Shown here piece by piece: positions 1 through 12,099 of a stretch of DNA of 64,000 nt; position 1 is the first letter of the stretch; every line of letters begins with the position of its first letter. The stretch covers positions 9,145,001-9,209,000 of the forward strand of contig NC_135366.1 of the NCBI RefSeq assembly GCF_051622035.1, given 5' to 3'. The notes beneath the pieces are model-generated. The model had not been told where the DNA came from. It saw only the letters and a program-made list of their open reading frames with translations, and ran no database searches. The translations under genes and the position numbers were made by a program. Source of the DNA: Arctopsyche grandis. Lineage: Eukaryota; Arthropoda; Insecta; Trichoptera; Hydropsychidae.

Positions 1-2450
1 ACACCTACACGTTTGTACTTAATCATAGTCATCAATCACACATTCTAGGATTTTCGAAAGACAAGCCCTATACTTGCCCTAGATTTATCGTGGAAAAAAT
101 GACATTGAAAAATTTGTCAATGTCGGACGAAAGCGTACTGAAATCGGGACGTGGAGTTCGTTCCCAACGTGTTTGTTGAACTGTAAAGTACATACATACA
201 TACCAAACGTCTTGGTTGATTGCCATGAGGCAATGGTCAATCTTTTTATAAACCAACAATTTAATAAATATGCCTCGAAATTTGCATGACAATATTCATT
301 ATTGTAATTTGCATCGATTCAATATGGGAGTTTTTTCGTATTTTTAATGATGTTTTAAGCACTCCTTACGAAGATTATTTAGCGTCGGGGGTTTATCTTC
401 GTCTCTCCCGTCGGTCGAGCGAACAATGGAAATTACCCACATGTTACAGTTACGCAAAGAATATAACGTATATTTTCATATGTGGAGCCATAAGAAAAGG
501 TGGTTTCTTTACGCATGATCCCCATTAGCCATCTGGTATCGATTCACGATATGCTTCGTTCCCGAAAAAACGGGTAAAACTTCTCGTGGGTATCCGTATT
601 TAATTATAAATTATTATAACTATATGTTACAAACCAATTTACCAAATATTAAATATACATACATACATACGCAGTATAGGAATATGGTCGTATGGCGGAT
701 TTTGTGGAAAAAGTACCTTTTCGCGGAGATATTTTCTCGGACGTCTCTAACCATCTGCAAGTGACATGAGCTAGGAAGTGCATATAGTGACAGGAAGATC
801 CTTTAATAGTCTCTTTGTTAGCTCGAAGACTCCAGCTAATTGCTTCGTATTATAACAACGGTTTACTCAGAAGTTTCAAGTGGATATCCCACTGTTAGAA
901 TTGTCGTAATAATAACGAAAAATTAGTACCGACATTATTATATGTACATATAAAAGTATATAAAAAAGAATCATTATTATCATAGTTAGTCTGGATTTTT
1001 ATACATTTCTGTTAAATACAGATGATGAATTTAAAATTTAATTAAATATAAGAATATATTATATTTAATTAAACTGACAGAAGAAGAATGAATACAATTT
1101 AAAATGAAAAAATTGTAATATTTGTTTTTTCATAGTTATTATAAACTTTTTATTTTTACAATGTATAAAATAAAAATAATTGTCGTACTGATATGATAGT
1201 ATAAAATGTATAAATTAATTTCAGATGAAAAATTTCGTGAAAATTCTCTCAATATGAGAAGTTTGTTAAAACGCCAATAGATGTCACTAGTAGTATAATT
1301 TTCCGACAACACCGGATTTTCCATTAAAAATATTTCCTCTCTTATTTGAATTTCTAAAATATACTTTATTCCTATAAATGAATTTACTGTCGTGTATATA
1401 TATGTAACTTTGCATCAAATTTCAACCTTATATGAATTAGAAAACTTATATAAATTAGGTTTATATAAATTTTCAATGAGAATATACATAGCTATAGAAA
1501 TGATTAATTCTAGTTGAATTAGATAAATATTACATGTTGAAAACAAACACGACAATCTGTAAAATTATATGCTACAATAATAAAGTAGCATTCGAAATCA
1601 AGTACATATGATATTATGTACATACATACATACATGCATACATATATAAGCTTTCGACTATACATAGCAGTTTTATCAAAGTAATTACATGAGCCGTTAT
1701 ATTTGAAATGTTGAATTTTCAGTTCCAAAACACTATTCCTGAATTAATTCACAAATTCTTATCACTTATTTTATACTCGGAAAAGCAAAATAAACGCATT
1801 ACGGGCTACCAGTATTGTTAAATTTTGCGAAATATTTTTCGACTGAAGAAAAGGGGATTTTCCAATGCCAATTTTCCAATTTTCAACGAGTGGCCAATTT
1901 CAATTATAACGACTTATATATGTAATATAAAAAAAAAACAAAACATCAATTATAATAGATTCACAGTCAATATGTATTCTATGATAACTTGACTCGATAT
2001 ATTTTTAATATAAAAATGTTTTATTCAGAGCTTTTAATAATAAACCAAAGCTATCAAGCTTTGGTTTATTGTATGTAAAAAACTTGAAATCAATTCCATT
2101 TCGTCTGGCTTCGAAAGGTGCAATTCTTTGTTTGGTAAAATAAATTATACATTTATACGAGTATCATACAATACGGCACTTCAATTCGATTTTAATACTA
2201 AACAGAAGAAAAAACTAAAAACGCGTATTAAATTCATATACTATCGAAATCGCCGATCACAATAAATACGTGAATGCTAAAGATGTTCGTATACTTAACA
2301 ACGGGATCTTTTGAATGACAGCGTGCGGATTTTATAATAATATAATAATAAAAAATTCCGATAAATCTCGATGCGTAAAATAAATACAGAATATAATAAA
2401 AATAAAAAAACGCATCAACAATGGGGGTGATGACGTGAAAACGCCTCTAT
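1..2450. other. AT-rich non-coding DNA, no gene recognised
   Basis: I see no gene in this stretch. It is AT-rich with short (CATA)n/(TATG)n runs near 190, 655 and 1620. Its ORFs are short and biased by those repeats. The one notable structure is a perfect small hairpin at 2039-2070, listed separately. Confidence 0.6.
2039..2070. other. perfect 14-bp stem hairpin
   Basis: The arms AATAAACCAAAGCT and AGCTTTGGTTTATT are exact reverse complements around the 4-base loop ATCA. There is no U-tract or neighbouring gene to make it a terminator. It could be the remains of an inverted-repeat element or a chance fold in AT-rich DNA. Confidence 0.6.
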
Positions 2451-2454
2451 CGGA

Positions 2455-2705
2455 TAGGTCACCCACCCACGGTAGGAAGTGGTCTCTTTTTGGAGTACGA
2501 GTAGACACGAGCGCGCGCAACAATGCCTCTTTTTATGAATGAAATATTTTGGAACAATGGCGGCCGTTCTCGCCAAACAATGGCGGTCGTGTGTTCAACA
2601 CATTTTGCTTTTCCCATTATCGAGAGTCGACGTCGGCGCGGCGTCTTGTTTACCCGCGAATCAGCTGATGACCGACGGCTAGTTTGCGTGATCCCCGTGA
2701 GATAG
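2455..2705. other. GC-richer non-repeat island
   Basis: This block is clearly richer in GC and CpG than its surroundings and has no similarity to the repeat families in this window. ORFs are short on both strands and resemble no family I know. It may be a conserved regulatory element or untranslated exon, which cannot be decided from one sequence. Confidence 0.35.
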
Positions 2706-3070
2706 CGATACCTGTCCACTACCTTTGCAAAATGTTCGATCATTGCCAATATTCAATGTTTTTATTTTCTTGCACTTTATAACACTATACTGTTGAAACT
2801 AGCATCTAAAAATACAAAGGTCGTGACTCGAATGACTCCGAAGTCTTACCGTAATTTTTGACGTGTGTACAATACAATATATGAATGCACACACATAAAT
2901 AAGTATGTAGATATGTAGGTGCAAAAATTGTAATTAGATATGTAACATGATATAGATATGTATTTTTAGAATTGATATTTTAGTTTCATACAATACGGCA
3001 CTCAAGAATTGTTATTGTGAACTACATATCTTCTTATATATAATTTGGAATGAGACTTTGTATGTAATAT

Positions 3071-3262
3071 TCGTTGGTTGGTTGGTTGGTTGGTTAGTTG
3101 GGAACAACACATTCGATTTGTTTTTTTTTTCGATTTATAGGCGCCGATTCGATTTTTTTTAAGGATTCGTTAAGTCCCAGAAGGCGAGGCCCTACCCGAT
3201 TTATCTTCGGATTCTGGTATACATATAATTTCGAAAGAGTATATATGTTTGTTTGTTCCTTT
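3071..3262 (-). repeat. interspersed repeat family C, partial copy
   Basis: Read on the minus strand, this segment contains AACAAACAAACATATATACT, CTTTCGAAATTATATG, TATACCAGAATCCG and an A-run followed by TCGAATGTGTTG. The same order of blocks appears on the plus strand at 24700-25035. A (TTGG)n run of about five units sits at its right-hand, low-coordinate edge. No coding capacity is visible. The family's class is unknown. Confidence 0.6.
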
Positions 3263-3352
3263 TTTTTCCTTTGTTTCTTCATTTTTTAAGTAATATAATA
3301 TTTGAATTGGGGAAATAAATTGATTTAGAAAAACAAGGAAAAATAATATTTA

Positions 3353-3354
<2 letters not shown>

Positions 3355-3425
<71 letters not shown>
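3355..3425. repeat. (TA)n microsatellite
   Basis: About 70 bases of nearly pure TA dinucleotide repeat. Its true length is likely to be uncertain in any assembly. Confidence 0.9.
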
Positions 3426-3432
<7 letters not shown>

Positions 3433-3599
3433 TGTATGTATGTAAAGTCTTCTGTGCATCAGTGAACGGACAAAACCGGAGAAATCAAACAAATCAAACA
3501 CGAAAACGACGGGATGAACGCAAATCAGATAAAAAAGGAACTGTCATATTTCATATTGTATATGTATGTATGTATATAGGTATACACATACATATACCA

Positions 3600-3795
3600 G
3601 CAACCAGCTCAGTGACCAGTGTATAACATTAACAACTGAGGGGTTGCAGTTTCGATCCTGCTCCAGTGCTGCTGGTCAGACCGTGGGTATATATAAATAT
3701 GTATGTATGTCACTCCAAGCCGATCATTTCCAATCAGAGTTTGTCAATTTTTCTGCTTTGATTGTATGTATAATCGGTTTCTAATAAATTGAACT
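3600..3795 (+). mobile_element. tRNA-headed SINE, degenerate copy
   Basis: A degenerate RNA polymerase III B box (GCAGTTTCGATCCTGC) lies near 3646-3661. It is followed by GTGCTGCTGGTCAGACC and CAATCAGAGTTTGTCAATTT, both shared with the better copies at 23206 and 41242. The 3' stem-loop of the family is absent. It is a short, decayed member, so confidence is moderate. Confidence 0.5.
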
Positions 3796-3799
3796 TCTA

Positions 3800-4500
3800 T
3801 CCTCATTTGCCATCATTATTTGATATTAATTTCAAATTTATAATAATAATATTATAAATTTATGTATGTATGTGCAAAATTATAGGTGTCACCTTAGGGC
3901 AATGGCGCAATGACATCATGGTAAAAATTATTAAAAATATATATAACATGTACATAATTTAATAACTGCTAACATAATTTAATTATACTAAATTTTAATT
4001 ATACTAACAACTGAATTTAATAATACTAACTGATTTTATAATATTAAAAACGATGTCATTCCAACCAGTATATTAATTGTGTAAGCTGACAACTGCAATT
4101 CTGAAGGACTATCAATATTTTTTATAGCTATTTATAATACTGTATGTATTACAGTAACAAATAACTGTTTATTTTTATAAACTACTAGTATTTGAGAGTT
4201 ATAAAAACAAAACAAAAAATACACTTACATACAGTATTCGCACATCTATTAAATTTCATACTTGTACATACATACATATCAATCGGTGCATGCATACATA
4301 TGTACATACGTGCATAAATACATACAAACATACATATGAATATGAATAATATTTTATTATAAAATTTAAAATTATTAAGTTAGCTTAAAAAAATATGTAG
4401 GTTGGATTATTTTGTAGAACCTTATCCAATAAAGCTGGTTTAAATCTACATATAAACTACAATTAAAATATCATAACATTTCGAAATCGTGTCTAACCGA
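3800..4500. other. AT-rich non-coding DNA
   Basis: No gene is seen here. The stretch holds tetranucleotide repeats (4262-4335) and simple AT-rich sequence. Confidence 0.55.
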
Positions 4501-4880
4501 ACAAATAAACACTCGTGTACCTGTCGTCGACCTTATTATTCAATAATTAAACAATAGCGATTTGTTTACCAGATCGAACATTCATTGTTCGTTTGAATAG
4601 GCGAGCAGGTCCCGCGTGCGTAGCACGTGCTCGAACACTACTCTTTTTTTATATTCTACCATGTCCATTTACACATTATCTTATTTACGTTTTTTTTTTC
4701 ATTTTTGCAAACGATAAATGTATTTAGATTACGAGTGTAAAAGACGTGCATTGTCCGAATGGCAGGCTGGCGGTGAAGTCGGCCATTGTTGTCGCTAAAC
4801 GAGTGAAACAATGGTATCAATTCGCGCGCCAAAACATGGCGGCCGCGCGCGTCACTCGACGCGAAGACACTCTACGATAG
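4500..4880. other. GC-richer non-repeat island
   Basis: It has moderate GC with several CpG-rich patches (near 4600-4630 and 4820-4865) in otherwise AT-rich DNA. No convincing ORF or repeat family is visible. It is a candidate regulatory or untranslated-exon region. Confidence 0.3.
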
Positions 4881-5353
4881 AAAAACATCTTTTCCCATTC
4901 AACATCAATATCTATAATGAATTTATCAAGAAAAATGCACTCTCGAGAGAATCTTCTAAGATCTCTTGCACGTGTCAGAGTGAAATTGTCCACGATTATC
5001 TACCACACTTTATATTTTTGCTTCAGCATTGAAAAATTCAGACAATTGTCCAAGTCCAGTCGAACGAAGATGGCCACTTATATAAAATTGCTCGAAATCG
5101 GGAAACGCGAAAAGTGGTCTTTCGCTTTGTTGGAACGCAGAAGAATCTCTCGAATTCGATAATTCACCGAGTTTCGCTTTTGCATTTAAGTTTTTTGACC
5201 ATTTATTTAAAGTAATTAAATTTCATATGAAGATAAAAAAGTAATATGTATGTATATAAAAACTTTACAATATTTCATGTGTAGACTTGTGAACATTAAA
5301 TCGACATAATTAAGAATAATAATTTTAAAAATCAAGCAGAATATACTTATAAG

Positions 5354-5525
5354 TAGAGGTAGGACCGGAAGCGTACTTTTTCCAGGAAACAGGGCATTTT
5401 GGGTTTATTTTCCAGGAAATAGAGTAAACTACAAAGCTAGAGTGCAAAAAAAAGGTTCATCATAAAAATGAACAATGCACGGTGAACAATTAACAAAGAA
5501 CGGCACACTTCCGGTCCTACCTCTA
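5354..5525. mobile_element. hAT-type MITE, 172 bp
   Basis: The terminal inverted repeats are TAGAGGTAGGACCGGAAG and CTTCCGGTCCTACCTCTA, an exact 18-bp match. The flanks are CTTATAAG and CTCATAAG, a 7/8 match to the 8-bp target duplication expected of hAT elements. The TAGAG start fits the hAT end consensus. The interior is non-coding. A motif in it (TACAAAGCTAGAGT, an A-run, then GTTC) also occurs in the mariner-derived element at 42473-43081. Confidence 0.8.
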
Positions 5526-5535
5526 CTCATAAGTA

Positions 5536-5905
5536 ATTATCATCATCATTCACATCCATTCGCCATCTACTGCTGGATGAAAGCCTCTCAAAGACGTTTC
5601 TATTCGTATCTGTTTTGAGCCAATGTCATCCATCTAATTCCACACATTTTTCATCCATCTTCCCTGTGGCCTTCCTTGCAACCGTTTAAATTATTTTGAG
5701 TATTATTCTTTCATTCATCTATAGTCCGTTCTTCTAGCTACGTCACTTGCACATTACCATTTCAATCTTTTTACTCTCACCATCACACAAACCAACTTTG
5801 TCATAGTTTTAACCCACGTATTCTGCTTTAAATCTCTCCTCGTTATGCCAAGCATATAGCCTTCCATACTTCTTTGGATGCACAGAAGATCATGAAGCGT
5901 TCTAA
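5536..5905 (-). mobile_element. RTE-clade LINE, decayed 3' end
   Basis: Read on the minus strand, this is the 3' end of an RTE-type non-LTR retrotransposon. Broken frames give recognisable pieces of the C-terminal region of the endonuclease/reverse-transcriptase polyprotein, such as a MERRMLGITRRD-like block, MVRVKRLK, and GRPQGRWM near the end. The sense strand ends in a (GATGAT)-type tail, which here reads CATCATCATT at 5540-5549. Several stops and frameshifts show it is dead. Related 3' ends lie at 19568, 46008 and 57351. Confidence 0.8.
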
Positions 5906-6309
5906 CGCTCAATACTCAAGTTTTGGATATATAATAGGAAATTTGGTATATTTTACAAAAATAACGTATTAAAAAAACATCGTTTTGAATCGAAAATTGA
6001 AAAATATCCAATGAAACAAATTTTGCGATCCTAATCGTCACAGTTTGGTGAATTCTGAACCGAAAAAATGGAATCGTTTAGTCAAGAATGCAGAGGCGCT
6101 ACGCTTTTTTAATCGAAATCAATTTCAATATTCAACCTGAGGCGGTTTTTGCCAGATAGGCGTTATTCTATATACCAACTAGAGATTTTTTCACTTACGT
6201 GTTAATAATTATTAAATAACCAATTTATGGAGCGTTTTATTTTCAATCCACATACACACACACATCCATACACATTACATACGCAGGAAATATCTTTTTT
6301 TTTACAATC

Positions 6310-6720
6310 AAAATTTTATTTTTAACGTCGGTCGCATAAGAAGGCTGTCATCTGTCGATCGGCTCGAAAATAAAATGAAAATGAGCCGTTAATTATTTGT
6401 GGGCTTGGTGGAGTCTCCCTCGCCCTTTTGTGCCAGCTTTTTTCCGTTCCCCCAAAAAACAAATCAACATTAGTCGCGGCCGTCAGCGCACAACATATTG
6501 ACACGTTTTTTCCCCATTTTTTTTTATTATTTTACTTTTCATCGCGGCCATATTTTAATTTATTAAAGGCGTCCGTAATTTGCGGTGGCAACGTTAAATA
6601 TTTATACAATTTTACGACCATCCCCTCGAGCGTCCATATATAAGACGCTCAACGAGCCCGAGAAAATTCCGAATTTTCCCATCCAACTTCCGGCGCACGA
6701 AACAAAATGGCGGCTATTGA
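6310..6720. other. GC-richer non-repeat island
   Basis: This block is richer in GC than its flanks and has no match to the repeats in this window. ORFs of 60-71 codons overlap on both strands with no recognisable domain. Role unknown. Confidence 0.3.
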
Positions 6721-7337
6721 TACATAAAGCTTCAACATACATTATAATTTTAGTAAACTACATGTATTAAACGCACACGCTACAATTAACACATTGAATA
6801 TAGCCATCAACAATACACATACATATCATACAAGATCCGACGAACTTTATCATACATATAACATAGGCCAACCCTTTTTCAGACCGTAAGAATACATTTA
6901 TTAGAAACATAAATGACGTTTATCGTTCTGTAAGTACTTTCTGTTTTCAAAAAGTGCCGCCGTGTAGTGTAGAGAGTGCATTATTTATAACCATAATTTT
7001 TCACAGAGTGAAGGTACATGGTTCAAAGTTCCAAAGGTCAAAGCTCATAGAATAATGCAAAAAGATATAAAAATACCATGCGTATTATACCTACATATAT
7101 AGTTAAGCATGTAATAAAAAATTTAGATTGAAAATTATTTGTGCAAAAAAAAACAATTGTATATACGAATGAATGTGTTGATGTAAACATATGGACATAT
7201 AATCTAAATATATGGACATAATCCACAGTATTAGCTCAATAAATCCATTCCATATTTAAATCAAACGTTAAGCATAGACTTAAAATATATTTACAATTGA
7301 AATTGAATTTAATTTATAAATGTTTCAAATTAATCTA

Positions 7338-7627
7338 TCTATATACATATATAAAAATGAATGTCTGTGTGTGTGTGTGTCTCGAACCACTGAACCGATT
7401 ACGATGAAACTTTCAGGATTTGTTGTGTGCATGTCCGGGAAGATCACTGTGAAAAAAAATGGGAAAAAACGGGAACGGAAACGAGAAAAACGGGAATAAG
7501 TGTCATTGCGACGCAATAATTTGTTCGCTACCTGCGTTTTTCCGACAAATGGGAACGAGAACGGGAACGGGAACGTGATTGCAGGCGTTATTATGGCATT
7601 GCAACGCATGCCAGGGTTCAGCTAGTT
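7338..7627 (-). repeat. interspersed repeat family A
   Basis: On the minus strand it begins ACTAGCTGAACCCTGGCATG at 7626 and contains several CCCGTT-type hexamers. It then carries the family core (TCTTCCCGGACATGC, AACAAATCCTGAAAGTTTCA) and ends in an AGACACACAC-like run and a TATATA tail. Related copies lie at 33300, 33955 and 61036. It has no coding capacity. The class is not clear: a Helitron-like or LINE-derived non-autonomous element are both possible. Confidence 0.7.
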
Positions 7628-8013
7628 TCTTATAAAAGGTTGAACAAAAATCTCTATTAAAATTAAAACCAATTTCTACTCTTTAATTTTTATCCTCATT
7701 TCTATTGAACATTTTCGATTAAATAGCTATAAATAAAAATTGATTACCTTTAGGTAGCTCAACAAGTTTAATAAATTTTCGCAAATTTTAAAACCAACGT
7801 AATCAACTTTTGTATAAGAAATATCTAAACTTCTACGCGAAGGTACATACATATGTACACACATATATATGAATCATAAAATCTAAATTAAAAAATAGAT
7901 AAATTGACCTGTATTAATTTTTTAAATTAGAAGGTTGTACTTACTGTAAATGTCTTGGAGGTTTTACCATTAAAATTTGATACATTCCATACAAAAACGC
8001 TAATTGTTGACGG

Positions 8014-8613
8014 TTGAACTTTACACTTCAGTCAGTATTTAGCATTGTATTATTATTCTTTCGATCGGAGTTATTAATGCGCGTATTATATCGATTATTT
8101 AAAACATACACAGGCATACGTATAGCGAGTAGCACACCTGAGCATATAAATATACCTGCGTCATACCCAATTTGGCTGGCGATTCGTTCAGGTGATCGCA
8201 CCAACTCATCGCCGGGTCGTCCATCAAACCGACTACTATTTACTACGTGTGTAGGCGATATCTACCACCCGAGAAAAAATAGAAATAAACAGGAGTGGAG
8301 ACGAGAACGCTACGAGCTAAATAATAATAAACAAAAAAAACAACGCATAACAACCACGACACGACGGCCATCGTTCATATTAGGTTGGTTGTGTTGTTGT
8401 GTTATTTTTTTTTATTTTTTGGTTGTTCGACCGCAATAGGTCGATATCGAGGAACTGCGAGGTGCGATGAAAGAAGGCCCGCTCTCGATACACGGTAGTC
8501 TAATCACTGCAGACACCTATAACTTTAATTGCATTTAACGAGCGTGGGCGTGCGTAAAAGCGAGACCGGCACCGGGAGGGTTAACGGCGCGCACGAGCGC
8601 ACAAACCTACAAG
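8014..8613 (+). other. candidate 5' exon or promoter region
   Basis: A GC-richer block from about 8150 to 8613 ends in CTACAAGTAAGTC, a strong match to an insect splice donor (GTAAGT at 8611-8616). An open frame of 141 codons starts at 8014 but resembles no family I know. It ends in a low-complexity stretch rich in Asn, Lys and Thr followed by hydrophobic residues, so I do not call it a protein. The region could be a non-coding first exon of a host gene on the plus strand. Chance is also possible. Confidence 0.2.
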
Positions 8614-8765
8614 TAAGTCACAAAAAACTATATTATCACTCTACGTTCTACTCTACACTAAGTTTAAATAGCACATTTGCTTAATCGATAGCATGTATTC
8701 AATAAGCTACTTGTTTATCTTGTTTGAGTCGGTTTAAAGTTTATGACGATTTTAATATATAAAAT

Positions 8766-9177
8766 ATGGGTCTACCTCACGGCACCGAAAGTCAAAAGAT
8801 CGAAAAAGCAAATATCGGAAGGCAAAGATCGAAAATCGAAAGATCTTAAGTCGAAAGATCAAAGAAAAGAATGCATAGTAAACGGTACTATGTATATATA
8901 ATATATATGAGTAGCATGCGGTGAAATTATCTTTCTTTTTGTCATACAGCCTTGTTTAATGTGCGCTCGTAGGATACGGGAGGAAAAGCCTGTTCCTCTT
9001 GTTCCTGTTGTATCCTGCTCGCGTAAATTAAGTGAGGATGTACGACGGGGGGAGAGAGAGTTTTATCGTACGCCACTGATATATATATATATATACTAAC
9101 CGTTTTTCATATGTATGCAAGCATGGTAAACGAACATTTTCGATTTTTTGACTGTCGGTGCGGTGACGGTCACCCAT
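8766..9177. mobile_element. TIR element with 5-bp flanking repeat, class unassigned
   Basis: The inverted ends begin ATGGGT at 8766 and finish ACCCAT at 9177. They share a long inner block (left CACGGCACCGAAAGTCAAAA, right the complement of CACCGCACCGACAGTCAAAA). The bases AAAAT flank both sides (8761-8765 and 9178-9182). It has no ORF. A separate hAT MITE sits inside it at 8909-9078. Without that insert the element is about 234 bp. Confidence 0.7.
8909..9078. mobile_element. hAT-type MITE (CAGTGGCGTGCGG family), nested copy
   Basis: The end repeats are GAGTAGCATGCGGTGAAA on the left and the complement of CAGTGGCGTACG on the right. The 8-bp flanks are identical (ATATATAT), though that target is itself simple sequence. 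The long inverted repeats pair through most of the 170-bp length. It belongs to the same family as 18538-18720 and 18729-18879. Confidence 0.75.
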
Positions 9178-9567
9178 AAAATATATCCATTTCTAGTTTT
9201 TTTTCCTATTCACGAAGGCGTATTTAAAAAATTCTGTTGGTCAGATTTTAAATATATAGGAAACAAATATCTGACATTATAAGTAACTGTATTAGTGAGA
9301 AATAATTCTAAATACCTTGTATATTGAGTACATATGTACATGGAGATTTTTTTCGAGAAGAAAATATACATCTTTTACGATTGCGATTCGTGATATAATA
9401 AAATAATACGTATTTTAAGATAAACGTGATATAATCTTTTTGCTATTTTTATTATTATTATTTATTTTTGTTCTTTACTATATTTTCATGCTTTATTTTT
9501 TTTATATATTCACTATATATATAATCTTTTAATTGTTTTTTCATGTATAATGTGTATGTATATATTA

Positions 9568-10102
9568 CAGTCGAAGTGTATTTTCAGTTGTAGTATATTC
9601 CAACTAGCGTTTTAGGTAATATCGAATTCGTATACAATTCAACTAGTAAATTATATAGTATATCATATTCGAATACAATTCAACTAGTAAATTATATCTC
9701 TACAAGTGGAAATACACTTTCAACAATGTGTGCCAATTGTAATATAGCTAGTTGAGTATTGACAGCAGTGATGTTTTTATGAATGCTTTAGAATTCAATA
9801 ATGTGTTAATATTTATAATTTGTGAGTATTACGATAACTCTAAGGATGTTTTAAATAAATATGTGAGTTTCCACCTTAATTTACTAGTAGAGTGGCATTT
9901 TCACGAAAACCTAATATTTCCATCTCACCTGGTACCAACTTATGTATAGTTGAAATTTATTTTCAGTTGTAATATGTTTATACCAGTTGGAATGTAATTC
10001 GCCATACAAATTAACTTACTATAAAGGAAGTTGGTAGCAGGTTAGATGGAATATATTCCAACTAGTCAGAATATATTACAACTGAAAGATATACTTCAAC
10101 TG
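9568..10102. mobile_element. Tc1/mariner-like MITE, about 535 bp
   Basis: The inverted ends start CAGTCGAAGTGTAT and finish with the complement of CAGTTGAAGTATAT. They continue through TTTCAGTTGTARTATATTC for about 40 bp with a few mismatches. TA lies at each boundary, as expected for Tc1/mariner elements. The interior contains two near-identical copies of AATTCAACTAGTAAATTATA and short inverted CAACTAG motifs. No transposase is encoded. Confidence 0.6.
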
Positions 10103-10136
10103 TAACATAACATACATATATGTATGCTGAGCTATT

Positions 10137-10205
10137 ATAGTGACACCCTGGAGCATATCTGTAATGTCACTATGGTTTAATTGTAGTACATAAGAAAATA
10201 AATGT
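10137..10205 (+). mobile_element. LINE/SINE 3' stem-loop and tail fragment
   Basis: ATAGTGACA (10137-10145) pairs exactly with TGTCACTAT (10165-10173). The loop between them ends in CTGTAA. A GAAAATAAATG tail follows. The layout matches the 3' end of the LINE at 29.5-32 kb and of the SINEs (stem, loop ending in CTGTAA, then an AAAT-rich tail), but with a different stem sequence. The body of the element is missing. Confidence 0.5.
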
Positions 10206-10689
10206 ACATACGTAATAGTTTTGATACAATATTTTTAAGTAATCAAAATTTTATAGCGACATATAAATATATTTTTAAGAAAATAATTTCGTATAATTCT
10301 AATTTTTTTTTTTGTATGGATAAATCGAACTTTACAAGAAAATACAAAATATTTCAAATGGGAACAGAAAGCACTGCACACTTTTTCTTATTCAATACAT
10401 TTTTTTAATAGTTTGCCAGTAGCTTTTCTTAGATGCCGTTCGGAATGCATATTCTACATATGTAAAAATTTATTTGAAAGATTGAAGTAGTATATATGTA
10501 GGTACATATGTACATACATATGTATTCATATACTCCATATGTACATTGCAACCGTTATGAATTCGTCAAATCTCCCTATATAATTGACAAATGCAGTTTA
10601 TCGGATCGGTTTTCATTACAATTGAAAAACATTATTTGTGTGAAAACACCTGAAAATATTTCTTCGGCTCAAGTGTACATTCACCTACT

Positions 10690-11220
10690 TGGGTAATCAA
10701 TTTTTGTTGAAAATCGTAAAAGAGTAAAGTGAATGTAGTCCGAAAAAGTTACCGCATACTTTTTTACAACAAGACTGACTCGTCGCCGACGACGACGGAA
10801 AAAAAATGCGATTAAAGCCGAGAGTAATATGAAGTTTAATTAAAAGTGGATGAAAAGAGCGATAAAGTGTTATGACGATAAAAAAGTGCAAATTTATATT
10901 TTGAAAAGCGAAAGAGCGCAACAGCCAAGCGAGAAAATTTGACACTTAACATGGGACTATATTTCTATCTGCGCGCATCGGTTTTTGCGTAAAAGGTTTC
11001 CATTTTTTTTTTATTTGCGTATGCTTTGTTTTATCCCGTGGTGTCGAAACGGTGAATTTCGAGACCTCTCTGATCGACCGAGACAACAGGAAGAACAAAT
11101 TGATAATCGTGAGTCGGCGAAAATCGAACGACATTTAAAAATTCGATTTTGTGGGCGTTGCAGGAAACATATCCAGTGCGAAAAAGTTGATTTGGGTCTT
11201 GGCTAAAGTGCTATTAGTGT
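10690..11220. other. non-repeat block, no gene recognised
   Basis: This stretch has intermediate base composition and overlapping ORFs of 62-82 codons on both strands. None shows a known domain. I see no repeat family here. Confidence 0.35.
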
Positions 11221-11595
11221 TTTTTTTTTTTTAATAATCACACACCCATACTCAGACATACTTATACCTATAATATATATGTATTCGAGGTGCGATAAAA
11301 AAATACTGTGAATGCATATTTTATATCTAGTATCGTGTAGTTACTCCTGTTATATGTATATTTTTGCAAATTCAAATTAGATCCGTGTTAAGAATTGGAT
11401 GTGGTCAAGATTTTATTAGACACGCTTCATAGTATTGGCATAAAAACTTGTAAGTGATTAAATATTAAACATTTAATTGTTTGACGAAAAAGTTATTTGT
11501 GTCATATGAACCAAATAGATTTTTAAAGTTTATGGCGATGGTTGAAATAACCACGGACGAGTGACTGCTAAAAAATGATTTTTAGAGAAGCTTCC

Positions 11596-11816
11596 ATTGA
11601 TGTATAATACACATAGATGGGCCCTGACGTGTGATTTTGGTCGGAGATCTTGTCTTCACTAACTGAGGGGTGCGGGGGGTTTAACTAGCGGAGAAGTTGG
11701 GTTTTTTTTCCCTAAGACGCAGCGGTACCTATCTACCTACTAAGAGAAACTGTGCATGCGCCAAAAGGGAGACCAGTATAACACGTGAGGGCGGATCTAG
11801 TGTATTATACATCAAT
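11596..11816. mobile_element. TIR element inserted at a palindromic site
   Basis: The ends are ATTGATGTATAATACACATA and the complement of ATTGATGTATAATACACTAG. Inside them the arms continue through CCC and ACGTG. Outside lies GAAGCTTCC on the left and GGAAGCTTCC on the right. Because GGAAGCTTCC is its own reverse complement, these flanks read both as a direct target duplication and as an extension of the inverted repeat. It is non-coding and 221 bp long; superfamily unknown. Confidence 0.65.
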
Positions 11817-12099
11817 GGAAGCTTCCAAAAAAATTTTATTTTTGGAAAATATAAACCAAAATGATGACTTAATTTTAATTAAGTCTAAAATTGTAATATG
11901 AAAGCGTTTAAATCGTAAGTAAAAACCAAGACATTCGAGAGAAAGATACATAAAATTAAAAAAAAATCAAGAGGTTTGTTTTTCTCTTTCTAGGACACCG
12001 AATTCGTAAACCAAACGAGAACAGGAGCAAAGTTGCTCCATCAGTCAACCCAAGTTTCGATTTCATTTTTAATTAGTTTTTTTGTGTGTATGAACATAC

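Noticed and set aside
1519..1728. Frames with Met-Tyr-Val-Cys-Met repeats here and elsewhere
   Set aside because: They are translations of (CATA)n/(TATG)n microsatellites.
3886..3925. Weak hairpin GGTGTCA...TGACATC that might be another LINE/SINE 3' stem-loop
   Set aside because: Only six pairs with one G-T pair, and the loop differs from the other three; not enough to assign.
8014..8439. 141-codon frame
   Set aside because: Low-complexity C-terminal half and no domain; kept only as a possible untranslated exon region.
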